Origin: a virus
Length of the DNA stretch: 41,419 nucleotides
Direction: 5' to 3' (one strand)
Virus record (IMG/VR): IMGVR_UViG_3300037808_001199
Coordinates: 1 to 41,419 of that record
Below are positions 33,366-41,419 of the stretch, one piece after another; position 1 is the stretch's first letter, and every line of letters starts with the position of its first letter. The notes below the pieces were generated by a model. The model made no database searches, was not told where the DNA came from, and saw only the letters and a program-made list of their open reading frames with translations. Made by a program: the position numbers and the translations under genes.

Positions 33366-34059
33366 ATTGTTTGATGACGGAATTGGCTCTGTTGACTACG
33401 TTGCACACATGGGCGATGATTTAACAATTGTTAACGCTGCTCGCGTTTCTTTCGGAGCAGAAAAGGATGACCTAGATGAAAAAGATATTAAACTTATTAA
33501 CTACCTCATGGAGCACAATCACACTAGCCCATTTGAGCATTGTTCTATTACAATGCGTTTTATTGTTCCTCTATTCATAAGGTCCCAACACCATAGACAC
33601 AGGACCTGGGCTTACAACGAAATCAGCCGCAGGTATACCAGTGTGGGTATGAAATTTTATAACCCAGTTAAATTTAGGACACAACACAAGAGCAACCGCC
33701 AAGCTAGTCTAGACGAACTAATTGACCCGACTCTGGATTCATCTTACCTTGGGATAGGGTTCGAGAAGGCTTCTGCTGCAGTGTCCAACCACAACACGCG
33801 AAGCATCAACTTGTATACCGCGATGATGGAAGCTGGAGTATGTAGAGAACAGGCAAGAGGTGTCCTGCCACAAAACTTATATACAGAGTATTATGGAACA
33901 GTGAACTTGCATAATTTATTAAAGTTTGTCTCTTTGCGTATCCACGCTGGTGCTCAATGGGAGATCCAGCAAGTTGCAAAGGCTTGCTTAAGGATAGCAA
34001 AACACAAATTTCCCTATGCCACAGCGGCATTTATCAAAAAACATAACATGGACTTATAA
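33355..34059 (+). CDS. thyX: Flavin-dependent thymidylate synthase ThyX
   Basis: A 234-residue enzyme that methylates dUMP to dTMP using FAD, NADPH and methylene-tetrahydrofolate. The ThyX signature RHRx7S is intact at residues 81-91 (RHRTWAYNEIS, followed by RRY). HNHTSPFEHCSITMRFIVPL near 54-72 and EAGVCREQARGVLPQNLYTE, which contains the nucleotide-binding REQARxxLP, also match the family. With NrdJ it supplies dNTPs. The start overlaps the GroES-like gene by 11 nt. Identification is sure. Confidence 0.95.
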   Translation: MKLELFDDGIGSVDYVAHMGDDLTIVNAARVSFGAEKDDLDEKDIKLINYLMEHNHTSPFEHCSITMRFIVPLFIRSQHHRHRTWAYNEISRRYTSVGMKFYNPVKFRTQHKSNRQASLDELIDPTLDSSYLGIGFEKASAAVSNHNTRSINLYTAMMEAGVCREQARGVLPQNLYTEYYGTVNLHNLLKFVSLRIHAGAQWEIQQVAKACLRIAKHKFPYATAAFIKKHNMDL

Positions 34060-34060
34060 A

Positions 34061-36280
34061 ATGAAAAGATTATTATTTATTATACTTTTTTTTGGTTGCA
34101 GCGATGAAACAGCCGTGACCAACTTTGAACAACCTTCCGATGGCGGCCGCCTAGCTGTGTCGGACTCTGGAGTTGACCAGTCAGTGCCTGACTCAAACGT
34201 CCCGCTTCTTAACTGGGATGCTTCCATTGATGCTGGCCCACCAGATGCAATGGTAACTCGATGTGACACAGTGACAGTGGAGGACCATGAGGCTTATTGC
34301 AGCTGCCTGCCTGATTGTTGCGAGGTGCAAGAGTGGTTCTGTCCACCACAACCAGATAACACCATACAGTCTATGCAGGTTACTATAGAGGTTTGTAATC
34401 CGGCCGGAGAGGCTTGTGAGTTTGGTCCAGATCCAGACTGTCCACCCCCACAGATTATTAATCGGAGCGAGTGTCAGGTGACCCACGAGTGTCCCCCCGG
34501 TTCTTCGCGCGATTTTTTACGCTGGTTCGAGTGCCAATTGGCAGATGGGCGCACAGGCAGGCAAAGGGTGTTATGTGATAAGGGGCAGATAATCCATGGC
34601 CCATGCACTTCTTGTGAAGATCCGGAAATATGTGATGGCATAGATAATGATTGCGATGAGCGCATCGATGAGAACCCAATAGTCTGTGAGGACGAATGCG
34701 GCCCGGGCGTCGGCCTGTGTGTTGGTGGTGTATTGATAGATTGTGTCAACCGCGAGCCGCAAGAAGAGGTATGTAATTTTATCGATGACGATTGCGATGG
34801 CAACATCGACGAAGGTCAGCGAAATGTATGTAACGAATGCGGCGAGGTACCTCCGGAGATTTGTGATGGGGTTGATAACGATTGCGACGAATTAACGGAT
34901 GAAGGTCTGATCAGAGAGTGCGAAACTCCCTGCGAGAGAGGAGTGGAGAGCTGCATCGCTGCCCAGTGGGTCTCTTGTACCGCGCGCCCCCCATCGGACG
35001 AAGAGTGTGATGGCTTAGACAATGACTGCGATGGGATCCCAGACGAGGGTATCAACTGCTTGTGCACAATTGATCAAGTCGACGCGCTGTTTCCCTGCGC
35101 AGAAGAACCCTTATTCTGTGGTCAAGGGTTTAAGACTTGTTATTGTCAAGATATTGATTGCACCGTGATTGCAATGAGTCCGTGTATGGCTCTATGTGCA
35201 TTCCTGCCCCTGGATCAGGGCGAAGAATGCAACCCCGGGATTGGTAGACCAATACAAGAGGAAGTCTGCAACAACTTTGACGAAGACTGCGACGACATTT
35301 TAGACGAAAACTTAACACGCGCATGCTATTCTGGCCCAAGAGATACATTAGGGACAGGTATATGTCTGCCCGGTGAACAGTCCTGCTTCGAGGGCCGCTG
35401 GGGCGGACCGAATAACGATGGTGACTGGACTGTCAACTTGTGTGAAGGTGAGGTGGTACCAATGGAGGAGGTTTGCAACGGGTCGGATGATGACTGCGAT
35501 GGAAATGTCGACTACGGTGAAGAAGTAAGAGACACCGACATCTTGCTTGTTCTAGACACTAGTGGATCCATGACAGGGGAAATCAGAGCAGTGACTCAGG
35601 CCCTGTCTCGTTTTGGCCAACACTTTGCAGCAGAACAGGCAATCCGATGGGGCCTTATTGTTGGCCCAACGAGGACAACGGACCCTGCGCATCCACGCTC
35701 AGAACTAGAAGTTTTGACGATGGTCTCAAATATATCAATGTTCCCTCAGTTTTTTGCAGACTTTGTAGCCCTAGACCCAGCCGAATTCGATGGCGGTCTT
35801 GAGATGCATATGGACGCAGTAATGTTAGCCCTGAGAAACCTGGCGCCCTTGCATGTCGACTTTCAAAACAGGCGATGGGTGCAGGGCGTTATGTCTATCC
35901 CGGATATTGGAGGGTTCTTTCTTAACTGGAGACAGGAGACTGACCGCATTATCATAGTATTTACAGACGAAGACGAACAATCGTATATGAATCCGGAATT
36001 TAGATCACCCGAGTTAACAGCAGCGCTTCAGGCGGCCCCAAATACAAAGTTGTACACCTTTGCACTAGCCTTTTACGGTTGGGACGAAATTGCAATTGCA
36101 GGTGGCGGCCGCAACTTTGATTTATCATCGCGAGCAGATGAAATGTATAACAACTTGATGTCTATTATAGACGAGATCTGCCTACCTAGAGAGCAAGACC
36201 AAGGAGCCCTTAACATGAGCCAGCTCAGGTATCTTCCCGCAAGCTATGAACCGCAAGCTCCTGTTCTGATGTGTTACTAG
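34061..36280 (+). CDS. Putative lipoprotein with MopE-type repeats and vWA domain
   Basis: A 739-residue secreted-looking protein. The N-terminus MKRLLFIILFFGCSDE is a short lipoprotein-type signal with Cys13 as the likely lipidated residue (lipobox FFGC is imperfect). An Asp/Pro-rich spacer with DASIDAGPPDAM follows, then Cys-rich segments and six copies of the MopE-type metal-binding motif (CDGxDNDCDGxxDEG) at about residues 188, 236, 263, 312, 400 and 468. A vWA domain runs from about 491 to 710 with an intact MIDAS: DTSGSM near 497 and TDEDEQ near 635. Such proteins are surface lipoproteins of Myxococcota and relatives. It starts 1 nt after ThyX and overlaps the next gene, so it is built into a phage operon. 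Uses could include adhesion, superinfection exclusion or a virion surface role. Confidence 0.8.
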   Translation: MKRLLFIILFFGCSDETAVTNFEQPSDGGRLAVSDSGVDQSVPDSNVPLLNWDASIDAGPPDAMVTRCDTVTVEDHEAYCSCLPDCCEVQEWFCPPQPDNTIQSMQVTIEVCNPAGEACEFGPDPDCPPPQIINRSECQVTHECPPGSSRDFLRWFECQLADGRTGRQRVLCDKGQIIHGPCTSCEDPEICDGIDNDCDERIDENPIVCEDECGPGVGLCVGGVLIDCVNREPQEEVCNFIDDDCDGNIDEGQRNVCNECGEVPPEICDGVDNDCDELTDEGLIRECETPCERGVESCIAAQWVSCTARPPSDEECDGLDNDCDGIPDEGINCLCTIDQVDALFPCAEEPLFCGQGFKTCYCQDIDCTVIAMSPCMALCAFLPLDQGEECNPGIGRPIQEEVCNNFDEDCDDILDENLTRACYSGPRDTLGTGICLPGEQSCFEGRWGGPNNDGDWTVNLCEGEVVPMEEVCNGSDDDCDGNVDYGEEVRDTDILLVLDTSGSMTGEIRAVTQALSRFGQHFAAEQAIRWGLIVGPTRTTDPAHPRSELEVLTMVSNISMFPQFFADFVALDPAEFDGGLEMHMDAVMLALRNLAPLHVDFQNRRWVQGVMSIPDIGGFFLNWRQETDRIIIVFTDEDEQSYMNPEFRSPELTAALQAAPNTKLYTFALAFYGWDEIAIAGGGRNFDLSSRADEMYNNLMSIIDEICLPREQDQGALNMSQLRYLPASYEPQAPVLMCY

Positions 36281-37062
36281 AGAAAGTAGTCCTGGGTCAT
36301 TCCGTTGAATCTGCAATGTTTGCATACCTCAATGGTTACTACCATGTTCAGACCTCAAGTTTTTACCCTTTGTTTTTTAAGGAATTTCAAGAGTTTAGAC
36401 TTTTTGGTACTAGAAACAAAAAGCAAATTTGGCAGAAAATCAAATTACATTTAGGCTTGCTAGCTCTTGGCATTGATTATGCGGAAGTCAAGCAGGTCCG
36501 AGTCGCGGATAACAACATTAAAATTTTTAGTGATAATCTCCTGGCTCAATTTGAGTTTGAGCAGTGCTTTATATTTGAGACCCTCAATATAAAGCACGAG
36601 AACGCCTTATCTGGCACGCACGCAGAAGAGTATGAGGTTATAGATGATTTCACAATACAACGCCTAGGAAAGCAAGCGAAGCACATCAACCCGGTTTACA
36701 CTGAAGACAGATTATTGTCAGAGATTTACTTCTATAACTCCCTGAGGGTCGATGGCGCTAAACATATCACCGATATAGTTACGGTGTCACAACTGACAAG
36801 AGATCAGTTATATGACTTTGATTATTCAGATACAATAGCCAACTTCAAACTAAAGAGTCATCTCAACTCTATGGGTTACATCGGCCTAAAAGAGAAAGGT
36901 AAGTATAAGAATGGTACTGATATATATAAAAAGTTGATCACGTCGCATCTCTCGCGCTATGTCCACCCGATCGATCAAAACACTTACAGCAATTCTAAGA
37001 AAGTAAAGTTTATGAATATGAGCATGCAGGAAATAATAGATGGATACAGCCCTAAAAGGTAG
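36271..37062 (+). CDS. Conserved-type phage protein, unknown function
   Basis: A 263-residue protein beginning VVLGHSVESAMFAYLNGYYH after a short leader, then FRLFGTRNKKQIWQKIKLHL, a region ENALSGTHAEEYEVIDDF, RVDGAKHITDIVTVSQLTRD and DYSDTIANFKLKSHLNSMG. I recall similar unnamed proteins in aquatic phages, but none with a known function. GTG 36271 overlaps the lipoprotein stop by 10 nt and lacks an obvious ribosome site; ATG 36316 is an alternative. It overlaps the following nucleotidyltransferase-like gene by 23 nt, so the two are probably made together. The alternation of strands and helices suggests an alpha/beta fold. Function unknown. Confidence 0.7.
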   Translation: MLLEKVVLGHSVESAMFAYLNGYYHVQTSSFYPLFFKEFQEFRLFGTRNKKQIWQKIKLHLGLLALGIDYAEVKQVRVADNNIKIFSDNLLAQFEFEQCFIFETLNIKHENALSGTHAEEYEVIDDFTIQRLGKQAKHINPVYTEDRLLSEIYFYNSLRVDGAKHITDIVTVSQLTRDQLYDFDYSDTIANFKLKSHLNSMGYIGLKEKGKYKNGTDIYKKLITSHLSRYVHPIDQNTYSNSKKVKFMNMSMQEIIDGYSPKR

Positions 37063-37888
37063 AAACCTAGCAGGAATCGTTCCGATTGCTGGTCGGCAAG
37101 ATCTCTTGGGTCTACCCTGGCCAGACTGTTTACACCCTCTTGCCAAAGATATGTTAGCAATCGAAAGAGCTGTGTACGAGTGCGCACTGGTGAACTGCGA
37201 TTCTATATGGGTCATATGCAACGACGACACTGCACCTTTAATAAAGAAGAGGCTAGGGGATTATGTTATAAACCCCAACATATATGACAACTGGGACTTC
37301 AAAAGGCATCCTGATTCCTGCAAGGAGTATATACCGATATTTTATACACCAATTCTACAAAAGCATAGAAAAAGAGTCGACACTGTGGGGTGGTCAGTTC
37401 TTCACGGCGCCTTAACCTCTTTTATAGTCTCTAAAAAAATCTCAAAATGGACAGTGCCAACGAGCTATTATGTATCCTTTCCGTACGGCATATATGACCC
37501 ATCGGCGCTAAAGAAAGTTCGGTCTGCAATCCGAGGCGCAGAGAGAGTGTATGCCAGCTACAATGGCAAGACAGTCCGCGACGGCTTATATCTACCTTTT
37601 AGTTTCACACCTGAGTGTTGGTTACATTTCCGCCGTCAACTCAACGAAACCAACACAGGCGGAGATAAAAATTTACCACTTGAAGAAAGATGGTCGGCAA
37701 AGAATTTTTCACTTGACAAAATCTTTAAACATGATAAGATAGATATAGATAAAAAAGTCGAATTGGAATTTTACCATAATTTAGATTCATGGGAAAGTCT
37801 AAGAGAATTTTATATTTCAAACAAAAAGCTGAAAAAGATGCCCCCGTCAATGGCAAAACCATTTTTCATAAGAAAGGAAGACAGATGA
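37040..37888 (+). CDS. Putative nucleotidyltransferase / GT-A-fold protein
   Basis: A 282-residue protein. The start GIVPIAGRQDLLGLPWPDCL (residues 12-31) then HPLAKDMLAIERAVYECALV and SIWVICNDDTAPLIKKRLGD resemble sugar-nucleotidyltransferases (GT-A fold), where a P-x-A-G(x)-x-x-x-h-h strand-loop binds NTP, an aligned P-L-x-x-x-x-x-L helix follows and a CNDD element coordinates metal. The usual G-x-G-x-R nucleotide loop is changed to AGRQD. A SYYVSFPYG segment and a Trp/Phe-rich PECWLHFRRQL lie further on. The neighbour at 36271 may be a partner. It could modify sugars on DNA or a surface; that is inference. ATG 37040 has AGGAA upstream. Confidence 0.5.
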   Translation: MDTALKGRNLAGIVPIAGRQDLLGLPWPDCLHPLAKDMLAIERAVYECALVNCDSIWVICNDDTAPLIKKRLGDYVINPNIYDNWDFKRHPDSCKEYIPIFYTPILQKHRKRVDTVGWSVLHGALTSFIVSKKISKWTVPTSYYVSFPYGIYDPSALKKVRSAIRGAERVYASYNGKTVRDGLYLPFSFTPECWLHFRRQLNETNTGGDKNLPLEERWSAKNFSLDKIFKHDKIDIDKKVELEFYHNLDSWESLREFYISNKKLKKMPPSMAKPFFIRKEDR

Positions 37889-38112
37889 TCGATATTGAAG
37901 AAGCATACGACAACTTAGCTTACCACACGAAGGAGTCAGCCACGCTGCCGCTGACATTTTCCTCAATGACAATAGACCAGCAGTTCTTTTTCCGTGACCT
38001 ATACGACTCGATCGTGTATGATATAGAAGAAAAAGAAAAACTAATTGAAGATCTTGAAATGATTAAATCTGACTTGGAGTGCACAATTGCAAGCGTCAAA
38101 AAACAAAACTAA
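37885..38112 (+). CDS. Small coiled-coil protein before dnaE
   Basis: A 75-residue helical protein (YDSIVYDIEEKEKLIEDLEM), acidic in its second half and likely a coiled coil. The ATG 37885 overlaps the previous stop (ATGA) and has AGAAAGGAAG upstream; the longer form from 37789 lies inside the previous gene and is rejected. Its final 26 nt contain the TTG start of dnaE, so the two are translationally coupled. It could be a small partner of the polymerase. No family is recognised. Confidence 0.65.
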   Translation: MIDIEEAYDNLAYHTKESATLPLTFSSMTIDQQFFFRDLYDSIVYDIEEKEKLIEDLEMIKSDLECTIASVKKQN

Positions 38113-41100
38113 TATTCCTTTCGTAGGGTTGCATGCCCATTCTGTGGCAGGATCCCCATTCGATGCATTAGGGTATCCGGCAGAACATATGGATTTTGCA
38201 TTTAACAACGGAATGGATGCCCTCGCTCTTACCGACCATGGCAACGCTAATGGTCTGGCGGGACAGGTATTGCACGCCAAAAAGATGCAGAAAGAAGGTA
38301 AGAACTTTAAGCCTATCTTTGGCGTAGAAGCTTACTTTATCCCTTCCGTTGCAAACTGGAAGAAGGATTATGAAAACATTAAAGCTTCTGCCAAGAACAA
38401 ATCAGAATATGAGGCAGCCAGTTCGGGCACAACGGTAGAGAACGAGGCATCAAAGAAGAAGATGAAGTCGGTTCTAAACCGTCGCCGCCATATGATTCTC
38501 CTGGCACAAGACCAAGAAGGGTTGCAAAATATCTTCAAGATGATATCTTCTAGTTATGCTGGCAATAACTTCTACCGCTATCCTCGTGTAGACTACGCAC
38601 TACTCAAGAAGTACAACAAAGGTGTCATTGCAGCATCAGCTTGTCTTGGTGGTGTTTATGCTGGAAGTTATTGGGAAAATAGAGAAAACGGCGCCGACGC
38701 AGTTCTAGATGCAATGAGAGAGACTACTCAAAAAATGCAGAAGATCTTCGGAGACAGGTGGTACGGAGAGTTGCAGTGGAATAACATCCCAGAACAACAC
38801 GAACTAAACCAATACATTATACAAATGCATTATGAGTTTGGTATTGAGTTGATCTCGACCGCGGATTCTCATTACTATAACCCGGAAGTGTGGAAGGACA
38901 GGGAACTTTACAAGCGCTTGGGGTGGCTCGGCCGAGGAAGACCGGACTATCTATCAGAAGAGTTGCCAGTCTCCGTCGAAGAAGTAGGCTATGAGCTGTA
39001 TCCAAAGAATGGTCAGCAGATGTGGGAGTCTTACAAGAAGTATTCTAAGTCAGCTAATGTTGAATACGATGATGATATTGTTATGGACTCTATCACTCGA
39101 ACACACAAGATCGCCCACGAGCGTATCGAGGCTTTTCTTCCAGACAACCAAGTTAGGCTTCCGAGCTTTGTCGTCCCTGAGGGTTCCACCGCTGGACAGA
39201 CACTCGCAGCGCTTTGCGTTGAAGGTGCCCGCAGTTTGGGACTAGCAGAGAATACCGAATATGCAGATCGACTTAAGTATGAAGTAGGGATCATCGAATC
39301 CCGCGGTTTCTCGAAGTACTTCTTGACTATGAAAGCGATTGCTGATATGGCTGTAGAGCGCCAGCTCGTCGGTCCCGGCCGCGGCTCTGCCGCCGGCTCT
39401 TTGGTGTCCTATGTCCTGGGGATCACACAAGTCGACCCAATCAAGTATGGTCTTCAGTTCGAAAGGTTCTTGACCAAGGGTGGCACAGGGTATCCTGATA
39501 TTGATTACGATGTATCTGACCCGATGCTTCTCAAGGAGTTCTTGATTGATGAGTGGGGCGACGACACTGTTGTCCCAATTACAAACTGGAACACCCTTCA
39601 GCTTCGATCATTGATCAAGGACATCTCAAAGTTTTACGGCATTGAGTTTACCGAGGTAAATAATGTGACCAGTAAGATGGTGTATGAGGCGACACCACTT
39701 GCAAAGAAAGCACACGGTATTACAGCCGGCGTGTATGCACCAACCTTTGAAGAACTGATGATGTATTCAGAAACCCTTCAAAAGTTCTTGCAGAAATATC
39801 CACATATCAAGACACACGTCGAAAAGCTCTATGGTCAAACCCGTTCAGCTAGTCGCCACGCAGGTGGTGTTGTTGTCGGTGAGCGACTTAATGAGTGGAT
39901 GCCTCTTATTAACAGTGGAGGGGTCAGGCAGACCCCGTGGAGTGAAGGGCAAAATGTTAGACACCTTGAACCAATGGGTTTTATCAAGTTCGATATTCTT
40001 GGGCTGGCTTCTCTTCGAATGGTCGAAGGTGCTGTCGAGCGCATTCTAAAGAGACATCACAATATCGAGAACCCAACCTTTGACCAAATTAGGTCATTCT
40101 ATGACGAGCACTTACACCCAGATAAGATCGATCTAGAGAACGAAGAAGTGTGGAAGAATGTATTCCACGCAGGCAAGTGGGCTGGTATCTTCCAGTTCAC
40201 GGAAGCTGGAGCACAGTCATTCTGCAAGAATGCAAAGCCAGATAATATTACTGACTTGGCTTCTATTACAAGTATCTATCGTCCCGGTCCACTAAGCGCC
40301 GGCGTAGACAAAATGTTCATCGGCTCAAAGCAGGCGCCTCACGAGGTAGAGTATCTTAATGAGACTACTCGCGAAGTGACAGAAGAGACATACGGCTTCC
40401 TTATCTTTCAGGAACAGATCGCTATGCTTGCTCACAAGCTGGGTAAGGATCTATCCCTGGATGAAGGCAACAAGCTCAGAAAGCTTTTGACCAAGAAGGG
40501 TACTGGTGCAGCTGCAGCAGAGAAGGATAAGATCTTTGACAAGTTTCACAAGGGTTGCTTGGAGAAGGGCATCGCTTCGCACGACGCCCGAGAACTGTGG
40601 AACAAGTTTGAATACTTTTCAGGATATGGCTTCAACAAGTCTCACGCGGTATCTTACTGCATCCTGTCCTTTCAGTGTGCTTGGCTACTCAACTACTATC
40701 CAGCGGAATGGCTCGCAGCTTTCTTGGATAAGGAGCCCGAGACCCGTAAGGAACGAGCAATCTCCACTGCTAAGTCGATGGGTTATGCAGTCGAGCCCTT
40801 GAACGTCAACACTTCTGGTGTAGTTTGGGAGATCAGCGAGGACAACAAGACTCTTGTTCAGCCACTGACTTCGATCAAGGGTCTAGGTGCAGTAGCAATT
40901 CAGCAGATCATTGATCATCGGCCTTTTAATACAGTCGAAGAGTTTCTTTTCCACGATAAGGTAAAGTATTCCAAGCTGAATAAGAAAGCGCTAGATGCTC
41001 TGTGCCGGGCCCAAGCCCTAACTGATCTGGTCGATGACCGTTTTACTGGTCTTAAGCACTTCTGGTCAGCTGTCTGTGTTGACCGCCCTAGAAAGCTCAA

Positions 41101-41419
41101 GAACCTAGAAGATAATATTACCACATATGCAGGTGAGGGAGACTTCACCGAAGAAGAGAAGCTTGAACACTTGGTGACTTTGACAGGTGTGTTCCCGATT
41201 AGTTCAGTGATTAACGAACACGTCAGAGGTAAGCTAGACGAACTTTACATTCCACCGATCTCGGAGTATGATGCTGAACTCGGTGTAACTTGGTTCATTC
41301 CTAGGGAGTGCAAGCTCAAGAAGTCAAAGAACGGTAAGAATTTCTATGTGGTAAAGGTGATCGATGATAACAACGAGACGAATACCATCCGATGTTGGGG
41401 CGTTGACCCCGATCGCGAT
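38087..41419 (+). CDS. dnaE: DNA polymerase III alpha subunit DnaE (3' partial)
   Basis: The 1111 codons in the window encode a bacterial-type replicative polymerase. PHP domain: LHAHSVAGSPFD (H16, H18), ALTDHGN (D50, H51) and FGVEAY, with metal ligands kept as in enzymes with an active PHP. Polymerase core: GPGRGSAAGSLVSYVLGIT, catalytic Asp471 and Asp473 in YPDIDYD (E. coli D401/D403), SRHAGGVVVGERLNEW, Asp636 in FDILGL (E. coli D555), YRPGPL, FQEQIAMLAHKLGK and FSGYGFNKSHAVSY. The last part enters the helix-hairpin-helix and OB-fold region. The start is TTG 38087, 7 nt after GGAG, inside the previous gene; an upstream in-frame TGA rules out a longer form. No stop codon lies in the window. 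It replaces T4-type gp43 in an otherwise T4-like replisome. Confidence 0.93.
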   Translation, partial: MQASKNKTNIPFVGLHAHSVAGSPFDALGYPAEHMDFAFNNGMDALALTDHGNANGLAGQVLHAKKMQKEGKNFKPIFGVEAYFIPSVANWKKDYENIKASAKNKSEYEAASSGTTVENEASKKKMKSVLNRRRHMILLAQDQEGLQNIFKMISSSYAGNNFYRYPRVDYALLKKYNKGVIAASACLGGVYAGSYWENRENGADAVLDAMRETTQKMQKIFGDRWYGELQWNNIPEQHELNQYIIQMHYEFGIELISTADSHYYNPEVWKDRELYKRLGWLGRGRPDYLSEELPVSVEEVGYELYPKNGQQMWESYKKYSKSANVEYDDDIVMDSITRTHKIAHERIEAFLPDNQVRLPSFVVPEGSTAGQTLAALCVEGARSLGLAENTEYADRLKYEVGIIESRGFSKYFLTMKAIADMAVERQLVGPGRGSAAGSLVSYVLGITQVDPIKYGLQFERFLTKGGTGYPDIDYDVSDPMLLKEFLIDEWGDDTVVPITNWNTLQLRSLIKDISKFYGIEFTEVNNVTSKMVYEATPLAKKAHGITAGVYAPTFEELMMYSETLQKFLQKYPHIKTHVEKLYGQTRSASRHAGGVVVGERLNEWMPLINSGGVRQTPWSEGQNVRHLEPMGFIKFDILGLASLRMVEGAVERILKRHHNIENPTFDQIRSFYDEHLHPDKIDLENEEVWKNVFHAGKWAGIFQFTEAGAQSFCKNAKPDNITDLASITSIYRPGPLSAGVDKMFIGSKQAPHEVEYLNETTREVTEETYGFLIFQEQIAMLAHKLGKDLSLDEGNKLRKLLTKKGTGAAAAEKDKIFDKFHKGCLEKGIASHDARELWNKFEYFSGYGFNKSHAVSYCILSFQCAWLLNYYPAEWLAAFLDKEPETRKERAISTAKSMGYAVEPLNVNTSGVVWEISEDNKTLVQPLTSIKGLGAVAIQQIIDHRPFNTVEEFLFHDKVKYSKLNKKALDALCRAQALTDLVDDRFTGLKHFWSAVCVDRPRKLKNLEDNITTYAGEGDFTEEEKLEHLVTLTGVFPISSVINEHVRGKLDELYIPPISEYDAELGVTWFIPRECKLKKSKNGKNFYVVKVIDDNNETNTIRCWGVDPDRD

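Noticed and set aside
34016-34060. N-terminal extension of the lipoprotein
   Set aside because: It overlaps the end of ThyX and would bury the signal peptide; ATG 34061 gives a classic basic plus hydrophobic start.

Overview
This window is a stretch of a tailed-phage genome with a contractile tail (a T4-superfamily-type myovirus). All supported genes lie on the + strand, tightly packed, with many 4-40 nt overlaps and no gene-free stretch over 300 bases. The style of the proteins (short basic structural proteins, modular fibre repeats, small PolA-like polymerase, ThyX, vitamin-B12 ribonucleotide reductase) is that of marine or aquatic phages. A phage-encoded lipoprotein with Asp-rich leader, MopE-type CDGxDNDCDG repeats and a vWA domain resembles surface lipoproteins of Myxococcota/Bradymonadia-like bacteria. 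That is the only direct hint of host and it is an inference.

Layout. 1-7.2 kb: end of the major capsid protein, a small virion-type protein, a basic Lys-rich protein, then head-tail connector, head-closure and tail-terminator type proteins, and three small genes, two of them paralogous. 7.3-11.4 kb: a 1379-residue fibre-like protein with internal repeats. 11.6-23.1 kb: tail sheath, tail tube, gp26-like baseplate assembly protein followed by a short reading frame in the +1 frame, tape measure, tube initiator, gp53/LysM-like wedge protein, a large hub-like baseplate protein and another baseplate-region protein. 23.0-25.0 kb: a compact PolA-family polymerase and a protein whose motif order resembles the tubulin/FtsZ superfamily. 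25.1-26.4 kb: a stand-alone DUF262 (GmrS/ParB-like) protein. 26.5-34.1 kb: gp32-like SSB, UvsX recombinase, FEN-type 5'-3' exonuclease, DnaB/gp41 helicase, class II ribonucleotide reductase, small helical protein, GroES-like protein, ThyX. 34.1-36.3 kb: the MopE/vWA lipoprotein. 36.3-38.1 kb: three genes of uncertain role (one nucleotidyltransferase-like). 38.1 kb to the end: a bacterial-type DNA polymerase III alpha subunit (DnaE), which runs off the window and starts at TTG inside the preceding gene.

How it fits together. The left half builds head, neck, tail and baseplate. The right half copies DNA and supplies dNTPs: DnaE, helicase, SSB, UvsX and FEN form a mosaic replisome (T4-type accessory proteins with a Pol III-type polymerase), while NrdJ and ThyX make deoxynucleotides and dTMP. 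Four or five rho-independent terminators and two near-consensus sigma-70 promoters (before the SSB and before the small gene at 32.8 kb) divide the window. A recurring CTATTTA element before several structural genes may be a late promoter. No tRNA, CRISPR array, insertion sequence, terminase, portal or lysis gene was seen.
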